Shown here in pieces: positions 1 through 5,173 of a stretch of DNA of 5,173 nt; within the stretch, counting starts at the first letter, position 1, and each line of letters begins with the position of its first letter. This DNA is from Acidimicrobiia bacterium (GTDB taxonomy: Bacteria; Actinomycetota; Acidimicrobiia; Acidimicrobiales; JACDCH01). Below the pieces are notes generated by a model. That model ran no database searches and had not been told where the DNA came from. It was given only the letters and a program-made list of their open reading frames with translations. The translations under genes were made by a program, and so were the position numbers. The stretch spans positions 1 to 5,173 of the forward strand of contig JACDCH010000081.1 of the NCBI GenBank assembly GCA_013694495.1, read 5' to 3'.

Positions 1-166
1 GCGCCACGGCGAGCGCCGCCGCCGCGGTGTCGGGCGCGCCCTCCGTGCCCCGGCCGCGCCCGTGACGGCCCGGCGGCGTGGCATCCTCCATCTCCTTCGC
101 GACGACGGCGACGACCACCGCGAGGCACGAACCAACCACCACGATGCAGTACACGACCGCGGACAC
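1..166 (-). CDS. Possible partial minus-strand CDS: N-terminus of a single-helix membrane protein of unknown function
   Basis: Read on the minus strand, this stretch stays open to the window edge. From a GTG at 166 it gives about 20 hydrophobic residues (SAVVYCIVVVGSCLAVVVAV), then a charged turn (AKEMEDA) and a polar Gly/Arg/Pro/Ala-rich stretch. That looks like one membrane helix followed by a flexible region. An upstream GTG at 202, about 8 bases after a GGGGA, would add 12 residues (MGAWGPGTIWAL) and overlap the start of the neighbouring protease gene. Codons mostly end in G or C, but the plus-strand frame ending at 65 and continuing at 78 shares the same third positions, so codon bias cannot decide between them. 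I prefer the minus strand because it gives a coherent helix, whereas the plus reading gives only low-complexity Thr/Ala peptide. I do not recognise the family. The gene would be divergent from the protease and truncated here. Confidence 0.42.
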   Translation of the reverse strand, partial: MSAVVYCIVVVGSCLAVVVAVVAKEMEDATPPGRHGRGRGTEGAPDTAAAALAVA

Positions 167-170
167 GAGG
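167..170 (+). promoter_or_regulatory. Candidate ribosome binding site (GAGG) favouring the ATG at 177
   Basis: ACGAGG ends at 170, leaving six bases to the ATG at 177. The other in-frame starts of the protease gene (GTG 78, ATG 144, GTG 216) have no comparable purine-rich site at a suitable distance. This is the main reason for choosing 177. A four-base match is weak evidence in such a GC-rich sequence. Confidence 0.4.
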
Positions 171-176
171 GCCCAG

Positions 177-1304
177 ATGGTACCGGGCCCCCACGCGCCC
201 ACCGGCGCATCCCCGGTGCGCCCACGGCACCTCTGGACCGCGATCGCGGTGGTGGTGGCCCTGCTGGTCACGGTGCTCGTCGCCGGCGCCCAGGTCCGCA
301 TCCCGTACTTCTCGATCGCGCCCGGCGAGGCGCGCGACATCGCGCCCCTCATCGCGGTCGACGGCGTCGACACCTACGAGGCCGGCGACATCCTCTTCCT
401 GACGATCAGCCTCAACCACGTCACGCTCCTCGAGGGGGCGCTCGGCTGGGCCGACCGCGACGTCGACGTCATCCCCGAGGCCGTCATCCTCGGCACCGGC
501 ACCGAGGACGAGAACCGCCAGGTCAACCGGCTGGCCATGGACAGCTCGAAGGACGCGGCGCAGGTGGTCGCCCTCACGCGCCTGGGCTATGAGCTCAACC
601 CCACCGGCACCGGCGCCGTCATCACCGAGATCAGCGCCGGCACCCCCGCCGAGGCCGTGCTGCAGATCGGCGAGACCCTGACTGCGGTCGACGGGCAACC
701 CGTCCTGCTGCCGGCCGACCTCGGCGCGCTCATCACCGACCGCCAGCCCGGCGACGTCGTCGTGCTCACCATCGAGACCCTCGACGACGCCACCGGCCAG
801 TTCACGGAGCGGCAGGAGCAGGTGTCGCTGGTGCGCTGCGGCGACATCCCGTCGTGCCTCGAGGGCCGCCCCGACGAACCAGACTCCGCGCTGCTCGGCG
901 TGGCCAGCCAGCCCCGCAACTTCGACCCCGGCCTCCCGTTCGCGGTCGGCATCGACAGCGGCGACGTCGGCGGCCCGTCGGCCGGCCTGGCGTTCACGCT
1001 CTCGCTGCTCGACGTCCTGACGCCCGGCGACCTCACCGGCGGGCACCGCATCGCCGTCACCGGCACCATCCGGACCGACGGCACGGTCGGCGACGTCGGC
1101 GGGGTCGTCCAGAAGGCGGCCGCCGCCGCCGACTCGGGCGCCGACGTCATGCTCGTGCCCCGGGGCGAGGAGGCCGAGGCCCTGGCCAACCCCCACGGCA
1201 TGCAGATCATCGCCGTCGACGACCTCGACGACGCGCTGCGGGCCCTCGAGAGCGTGGGCGGTGCGCCGTTGCCCGAGGGCGCCCGCCCCGCACCCGCGGC
1301 CTGA
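177..1304 (+). CDS. Membrane-anchored PDZ domain-containing Lon-like serine protease (YlbL-type, family S16)
   Basis: This is a secreted-side protease fixed in the membrane by one N-terminal helix. Numbering from ATG 177 (375 residues), the helix is about 19-40. A linker follows, then a PDZ domain at about 142-205 (GAVITEISAGTPAEA, then GETLTAVDGQPV) and a Lon-type proteolytic domain at about 235-355. The catalytic Ser268 lies in GGPSAGLAF and Lys313 in GGVVQKAAAA; the 45-residue spacing fits the Lon Ser/Lys dyad. There is no AAA+ ATPase domain, as in YlbL-like proteins, so substrate selection probably relies on the PDZ domain. The only two cysteines (C221, C227) sit between the two domains. 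An in-frame stop at 63-65 limits the upstream extension. Starts at GTG 78, ATG 144 or GTG 216 remain possible; 216 would leave only MRPRHLW before the helix. The family is firm, but the natural substrate cannot be inferred here. Confidence 0.93.
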   Translation: MVPGPHAPTGASPVRPRHLWTAIAVVVALLVTVLVAGAQVRIPYFSIAPGEARDIAPLIAVDGVDTYEAGDILFLTISLNHVTLLEGALGWADRDVDVIPEAVILGTGTEDENRQVNRLAMDSSKDAAQVVALTRLGYELNPTGTGAVITEISAGTPAEAVLQIGETLTAVDGQPVLLPADLGALITDRQPGDVVVLTIETLDDATGQFTERQEQVSLVRCGDIPSCLEGRPDEPDSALLGVASQPRNFDPGLPFAVGIDSGDVGGPSAGLAFTLSLLDVLTPGDLTGGHRIAVTGTIRTDGTVGDVGGVVQKAAAAADSGADVMLVPRGEEAEALANPHGMQIIAVDDLDDALRALESVGGAPLPEGARPAPAA

Positions 1305-1344
1305 CCCCCACGCGTCGGGCCCGGAGGCGGGGTCCCCGAGGTCG

Positions 1345-1350
1345 TAGCAT
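1345..1350 (+). promoter_or_regulatory. Possible -10 element (TAGCAT) upstream of the histidine kinase gene
   Basis: TAGCAT fits the TANNNT pattern common in actinobacterial housekeeping promoters. It lies in the 85-base gap between the protease stop and the kinase start, 39 bases before the ATG, and would place a transcript start near 1357, ahead of the ribosome binding site. No TTGACA-like -35 is visible at the expected distance (the bases at 1322-1327 are CGGAGG), so the call is weak. If real, the kinase can be transcribed independently of the protease. Confidence 0.3.
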
Positions 1351-1371
1351 CGGCCGGACCGGTCGGGTCTC

Positions 1372-1381
1372 GGAGGGAGGG
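1372..1381 (+). promoter_or_regulatory. Strong ribosome binding site for the histidine kinase
   Basis: GGAGGGAGGG is a long anti-16S match ending eight bases before the ATG at 1390. It is the best Shine-Dalgarno sequence in the window and fixes the kinase start. Confidence 0.8.
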
Positions 1382-1389
1382 TTGCACCG

Positions 1390-4041
1390 ATGAGCGCCGC
1401 TGCGGCCCAACTCCGGTTCGCCGCCGACTTCGCTGTCTTCCTGGTCTCCGGCGCCGGCCTCACGCTGCTCGTCGTCCGGCCCGCGCTCCTCGTCGCCGGC
1501 GACCGGACCCGGGTCGCCGTGGCCGGCGGGTTCGGCCTGCTGGCGCTGGCGGCGCTGCTGTCCGGCGCGTTTGCCGACCCGGACCGGGCGTTGGGGCTCG
1601 CCGCCCTGCCGCTCGTCGCCGCCGCCCTCCTCGCCGTCGCTGCCATCCGGTGGCCGGGCGCGGCGCTCGGGCGCCTGGGCTTCGTCACCGGCGTCCTCGC
1701 CGTCATCGCCGCCGAGGTGGCGTTCGCCCTCGACGTCGACGTCGCCGCCGACTGGCTGCGCCTGCTCGGTGCGGCCGGCCTGGGCCTCGGCATCTTCCTC
1801 GCCGCCCGGCGCTCGATCCCGGCCCGCATCGCCACCAGCGCGTCGGCGATCCTCCTCGCCGTCGTGCTCGCCGTCTCGGTCGGCCTGTCGGCGGTGCTGG
1901 CCACGAACGTCGAGGACGAGGCGATCCGGCGGTTGGAGGCCACGGGCGGCACCGAGGCGGTCCTGGCCGAGGCGGCCGCCACGACCGCGGCGCAGAACGC
2001 ATCGATCGTGGCCACCGGGCTCTCGGGGTCGACGCTGGTAGGTCCCCTCGTCCGGTTGCTCGACGCACCGGACGCACCGGCTCCGGCCGACGTCAACGAG
2101 TTGCGCGACGAGCTGGCCGGGTTCCTGAACGACACGCTGCGGGAGATCGACCCCCAGGTCGGCCCCCTCCTGCTGCTCGACAGCACGGGGCGGCGCCTTC
2201 TCGCCATCAGCCCCGAGGGCGTGGTGGTCGACGAACCAGTGCTGGCCGGCATCGACGGCAGCGAGGTCGTGGTCGAGGCCCTCTCGACCGACCAGGACAC
2301 GCAGTCGGTCGTCAGCTCGGGCGCGGCGGCCCTCGGGGTGGCCGCGGCGCCCCTCGACATCCCTCGCGGCGACGGCTCGGACGCCACCGGCCTCGTCGTG
2401 GTGAGCTCGTTGCTCGACGGTCGGTACCTCGAGGCCCGCCTCGCCCTCAGCCCCGACGAGGGGGGCGAGACCCAGGGCGTGGCGCTGGCCGGCCGCAACG
2501 GCGTCGTCGCGTCGGCGGGGCCGATGGCGCCGTCGTCCGCGGTCATCGGGATCGCCGGTGAGGTGCTGGGCGAAGTCGACAGCGCGACCCGGACCGCGGG
2601 CGACCTGCTGCTCGCGGCCCGACCGATCGTCGCCCCGGACGGCTCGCGCCCCCTGGCGGTCGTGATGGCCACGCCGACGTCCACCATCCAGGCGGCGCGG
2701 GAGGACCTGTTCGGCCTGCTGTTCCTCATCGCCATCGGCGGCACCGCCTTCGCCCTCGTCCTCACCGCCCTCGTCGGCGAGCGGATCGGCGCTGGGCTGC
2801 GCCGGCTCACCTCGGTCGCCGACGAGGTCACGAGTGGCAACTTCATCGTCACCAGCGACCTGCGCAGCGACGACGAGCTCGGCGTGCTCTCCGACGCCTT
2901 CAACTCGATGACCGGTTCGCTGCGCCAGATGACCGCCGACCTGCGCACGTCGGCCGAGGACGAATCGCGCCTGCGCACCCGCCTCGAGGCCGTCGTCGGC
3001 GGGATGGGCGAGGCGCTGGTGGCGGTCGACGACCACGGCGACGTGACCGACTTCAACGCTGCGGCCGAGCTCCTGACCGGCGTCACAGCCCGCAAGGCGA
3101 TGGGCCGGCCCGTCGACCAGATCGTGCGGCTCACCAGCGCCGACGACGCCCGGCCCGCCGCCCTCGACCCGCTCGTCGAAGACGCCTGGACCCGGCAGGC
3201 CACGGTGGTGCACGCCACCGGCCTGGAGGTGCCCGTCGTCGTGTCGGCAGGCCCGCTCCGGGGCGGGCAGAACCAGTCCGTGGGCGCCGTGTTCGTGCTG
3301 CGCGACGTGCGCCGTGAGCGCGAGATCGAGCGCATCAAGGGTGAGTTCCTGTCGAACATCTCCCACGAGCTGCGTACCCCGCTGAGCCCGATCAAGGGCT
3401 ACAGCCAGATCCTCCGGGCCCGGGACATCCCGCCGGAGGACGTCCGCCGCTTCGCCAACGAGATCGAGAAGGCCTCCGGGCGCCTCGAACGCGTCGTCGT
3501 CCAGCTCGTCAACTTCGCGTCGATGTCGGGCGGCCGCTACGAGGTGCGCACCGAGCCGGTGCTCGTGCGCGAGGTGCTCGACCGGGTGGTGGGGCGGTGG
3601 TCCGACCGCCTCGACCCGACCCTGCACCCGATCGTGCGCCGCGTCGGACGGTCGGTGGGCAAGGTCTGGATCGACCGGCAGGCCGTCGAGCAGGCCCTCG
3701 ACGAGCTCGTCGACAACGCGGTGAAGTTCTCGCCCAAGGGCGGCCGGGTCGAGGTGCTGGCCACCACCGAGGCCGACGCCGACGGCACGGCGATGCTCCG
3801 GCTCACCGTCACCGACCGAGGGGTGGGCGTGCCCGAGGACCGCCTCGAGGACGTGGTCGAGGACTTCACCCAGGCCGACGGGTCGGCGACGCGCTCCTAC
3901 GGCGGCCTCGGCCTCGGCCTGGCCCTCGTCGGACGCATCGCCCGGGCCCACGGGGGCCGCCTCGAGGTTGCGTCGGTGGAGGGCAAGGGGACCCGGGTGT
4001 CGATCGTCGTGCTGGTCGGGGCCGACGAGGCGACGTCGTGA
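1390..4041 (+). CDS. Sensor histidine kinase: 7 membrane helices, extracytoplasmic sensor, HAMP, PAS, HisKA, HATPase_c
   Basis: This is a membrane sensor that autophosphorylates on His and should pass phosphate to a response regulator not present in the window. Six helices come first (about 10-30, 42-62, 66-86, 95-115, 122-139, 149-171). An extracytoplasmic domain of about 265 residues (172-437) follows; its two repeated beta-rich lobes suggest a dCACHE-like fold, which is inferred. A seventh helix (440-462) leads to HAMP (about 463-517, DELGVLSDAFNSM) and PAS (about 526-645). HisKA carries phospho-acceptor His659 in SHELRTPLSPIKGY. HATPase_c has Asn776 (N box, ELVDNAVKFS), DRGVGVP at 809-815 (G1), Phe826 (F box) and GGLGLGLAL at 838-846 (G2). 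All catalytic motifs are intact, so it should be active. Positive charges fall in alternate loops, which places the N-terminus outside. I see no cysteine in 883 residues. The signal sensed is unknown. Confidence 0.95.
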   Translation: MSAAAAQLRFAADFAVFLVSGAGLTLLVVRPALLVAGDRTRVAVAGGFGLLALAALLSGAFADPDRALGLAALPLVAAALLAVAAIRWPGAALGRLGFVTGVLAVIAAEVAFALDVDVAADWLRLLGAAGLGLGIFLAARRSIPARIATSASAILLAVVLAVSVGLSAVLATNVEDEAIRRLEATGGTEAVLAEAAATTAAQNASIVATGLSGSTLVGPLVRLLDAPDAPAPADVNELRDELAGFLNDTLREIDPQVGPLLLLDSTGRRLLAISPEGVVVDEPVLAGIDGSEVVVEALSTDQDTQSVVSSGAAALGVAAAPLDIPRGDGSDATGLVVVSSLLDGRYLEARLALSPDEGGETQGVALAGRNGVVASAGPMAPSSAVIGIAGEVLGEVDSATRTAGDLLLAARPIVAPDGSRPLAVVMATPTSTIQAAREDLFGLLFLIAIGGTAFALVLTALVGERIGAGLRRLTSVADEVTSGNFIVTSDLRSDDELGVLSDAFNSMTGSLRQMTADLRTSAEDESRLRTRLEAVVGGMGEALVAVDDHGDVTDFNAAAELLTGVTARKAMGRPVDQIVRLTSADDARPAALDPLVEDAWTRQATVVHATGLEVPVVVSAGPLRGGQNQSVGAVFVLRDVRREREIERIKGEFLSNISHELRTPLSPIKGYSQILRARDIPPEDVRRFANEIEKASGRLERVVVQLVNFASMSGGRYEVRTEPVLVREVLDRVVGRWSDRLDPTLHPIVRRVGRSVGKVWIDRQAVEQALDELVDNAVKFSPKGGRVEVLATTEADADGTAMLRLTVTDRGVGVPEDRLEDVVEDFTQADGSATRSYGGLGLGLALVGRIARAHGGRLEVASVEGKGTRVSIVVLVGADEATS

Positions 4042-4053
4042 CGGGGGTCGCGC

Positions 4054-4082
4054 TGGAAGTCGGACGCCCCACGGTCGATGAT
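4054..4082 (+). promoter_or_regulatory. Candidate leaderless promoter for the FecR-like gene
   Basis: TGGAAG (4054-4059) and GATGAT (4077-4082) are separated by 17 bases, and GATGAT lies six bases before the GTG at 4089. That spacing would put the first transcribed base at or near the start codon, an arrangement common in actinobacteria. GATGAT matches TANNNT only at the A and the last T, and TGGAAG matches TTGACA at three positions, so this is a weak sequence match supported mainly by spacing. Several codons here would end in A or T (GAA, GGA, GAT, GAT, GGT), unlike the genes on both sides, which suggests the stretch is non-coding. Confidence 0.3.
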
Positions 4083-4088
4083 GGTGGG

Positions 4089-5173
4089 GTGAGCTCCCCG
4101 GCGGCGCCTCCCAACCCGGCGCAGTGGCGCGTCCGGGCCCTGGGTGTGCTCACCGCCATGGTCCTGCTGGCGGGCGTCGTCGCCGCCGTCGGAGACGACG
4201 ACATCGAGGCCCCGGCCGACGGCGCCATCGTCGAGGTCGACGGCCGATCGACGGTCGTGCGGGTCGGCGGCCAGCCGGTCGCCCTCGCCACCGGCGACCA
4301 GGTGCGGGCCGGCGACGAGGTCATCGTGGAGTCGGGCACGATCGTGCTCCGCCTCGCCGGCGGTGGGGTGCTCGAGGGCCGGGCCGCCGACGAGGACATC
4401 GACGCCACCCGGGTCGTGATGGGCGCCGTCCCCGAGCTGGTGGCGGGCGACCTGCTCGTGGTGGGCGGCAACGGCCTCGACGTCGACGCGGCGGGCACGG
4501 TCGTGGCCCTCGGGCCGAGCGGCGCCACGGAGAACGCCGTGCGGATCCGCCGGGGCCTCTCCGTCCTCACCGGGGTGTACCGGGGGGCGGCGCTCGTCGA
4601 GTCGGCCGGCCAGCAGCGGTCCGTGCCGGCGCTGCGCCAGATCGGCATCAGCTCGATCGGCCGGCCGGCGGCCAACCCCGACCCGCTCGCCTACGACAAC
4701 GCCGACCGCTGGGACCTGCGCTACCTCGGCGCCGCCATCGACCTCGGCATCGCCCTCGACCGGTACTCGCGCAGCTTCACGGCCAACGTCGGCCCCAACG
4801 GCGGCCGCACCACAGCCGGTTACGAGCTCCTGCTGCCCCGCCTCGCCGGCGAGCCCGAGTTCGACGCCGCCGACCTGGCCGCGCCGCGTGATCCCGGCGA
4901 CGTCCTCGTCGGCGCCGCCATCACCGTGGTCGCCCGCGACGGTTCGTTCCAGGACCGGTGGAACTCGGTGTTCGAATTTCGCGACGAGGGCGCGGCGTGG
5001 GGGCTCGTGGCCCTCGACCAAGGCGTCGACGAGGCGCCCGTGCTCGCCGACGTCGAGCAGGCGCTGTCGATCGCGTCGCGGCCGCCGGCCCGCGAGGTGG
5101 CCACACCGCCCCTCGGACCGACCCCCACGTCACCCCCGTCGCCGCCGGCGACAGCGGGCACGACGGCCACCAC
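4089..5173 (+). CDS. FecR-like domain protein with one N-terminal membrane helix (partial, cut by window end)
   Basis: The frame is open from GTG 4089 to the window edge (361 complete codons). Residues 1-16 are a short Pro-rich N-terminus ending in WRVR, 17-34 form a hydrophobic helix, and D36-D38 begin the extracytoplasmic part. Residues about 42-190 look like a FecR-type beta-rich domain: a prosthetic-like opening (PADGAIVEVDG), LATGDQVRAGDEVIVESGTI, and later GPSGATENAVRIRRG. A second conserved-looking module follows at about 195-310 (DRWDLRYLGAAIDLGIALDR), and from 331 a Pro/Thr/Ser-rich tail resembles a linker to something beyond the window. Canonical FecR has a cytoplasmic anti-sigma segment of about 80 residues; this one is too short for that. 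An alternative GTG at 4038 overlaps the kinase stop (GTGA) and has GAGG seven bases upstream, adding 17 residues. I prefer 4089 because the extra codons have atypical third positions. Function is unproven; a role as an envelope sensor or scaffold is inference. Confidence 0.75.
   Translation, partial: MSSPAAPPNPAQWRVRALGVLTAMVLLAGVVAAVGDDDIEAPADGAIVEVDGRSTVVRVGGQPVALATGDQVRAGDEVIVESGTIVLRLAGGGVLEGRAADEDIDATRVVMGAVPELVAGDLLVVGGNGLDVDAAGTVVALGPSGATENAVRIRRGLSVLTGVYRGAALVESAGQQRSVPALRQIGISSIGRPAANPDPLAYDNADRWDLRYLGAAIDLGIALDRYSRSFTANVGPNGGRTTAGYELLLPRLAGEPEFDAADLAAPRDPGDVLVGAAITVVARDGSFQDRWNSVFEFRDEGAAWGLVALDQGVDEAPVLADVEQALSIASRPPAREVATPPLGPTPTSPPSPPATAGTTAT

Noticed and set aside
3..65. Plus-strand C-terminal tail of an upstream gene ending at TGA 63-65
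   Set aside because: It is only 20 low-complexity codons with nothing recognisable, and it conflicts with the more protein-like minus-strand reading. It is not excluded, only less favoured.
1303..1334. Inverted repeat GACCCC/GGGGTC after the protease stop as a terminator
   Set aside because: The stem is six bases with a 20-base loop and no following T run; such short matches are expected by chance at this GC content.
2063..2080. Tandem direct repeat of ACGCACCGG within the kinase gene
   Set aside because: It simply encodes a DAPDAP linker in the extracytoplasmic domain; two copies of nine bases are not a meaningful repeat.
1207..3951. Very long open frame on the minus strand, opposite the histidine kinase
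   Set aside because: It is antisense to a kinase whose motifs are all intact, is extremely rich in Arg, Gly, Asp, Glu and His with no recognisable domain, and is what high third-position GC produces opposite a real gene.
4124..4891. Plus-strand frame rich in Arg/Gly/Pro within the FecR-like gene
   Set aside because: It is an out-of-frame reading made almost only of Arg, Gly, Pro and Ala; the frame starting at 4089 is the sensible one.
3897..5021. Open minus-strand frame opposite the FecR-like gene
   Set aside because: Composition is low-complexity (Val/Gly/Asp/Arg) with no motif, while the plus frame has a membrane helix and a FecR-like domain; treated as a shadow.

Overview
The window comes from a very GC-rich genome (roughly three quarters G+C by eye), with almost every codon ending in G or C. 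It is rich in Ala, Val, Asp and Arg and uses GTG starts. Together with a secreted PDZ/Lon-like (YlbL-type) protease, this points to an actinobacterium. An Acidimicrobiia-like lineage is my best guess from general protein style; I have no database match behind it. There is no sign of mobile DNA, CRISPR, tRNA or rRNA, and composition is even throughout.

Layout: (1) 1-176, left edge. Which strand codes here is ambiguous; the better candidate is the start of a divergent minus-strand gene for a one-helix membrane protein. (2) 177-1304 (+), a membrane-anchored PDZ plus Lon-type Ser/Lys protease, complete. (3) 1305-1389, a short intergenic gap with a possible -10 element and a strong ribosome binding site. 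(4) 1390-4041 (+), a complete 883-residue sensor histidine kinase: six N-terminal membrane helices, a large extracytoplasmic domain, a seventh helix, then HAMP, PAS, HisKA and HATPase_c. No response regulator is visible. (5) 4042-4088, a 47-base gap with lower GC at third positions and a possible leaderless promoter. (6) 4089 to the right edge (+), a FecR-like extracytoplasmic protein on a single N-terminal helix. It enters a Pro/Thr/Ser-rich tail and is cut off by the window end.

All three confident genes encode membrane proteins that face outside the cytoplasm. The kinase and the FecR-like protein are close and co-directional, so they may work in the same envelope-signalling pathway; this is inference from position only. 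Nothing here is clearly a new system. The least ordinary items are the kinase's seven-helix architecture, the FecR-like protein without an anti-sigma domain and next to a kinase instead of a sigma factor, and the unresolved left-edge gene.
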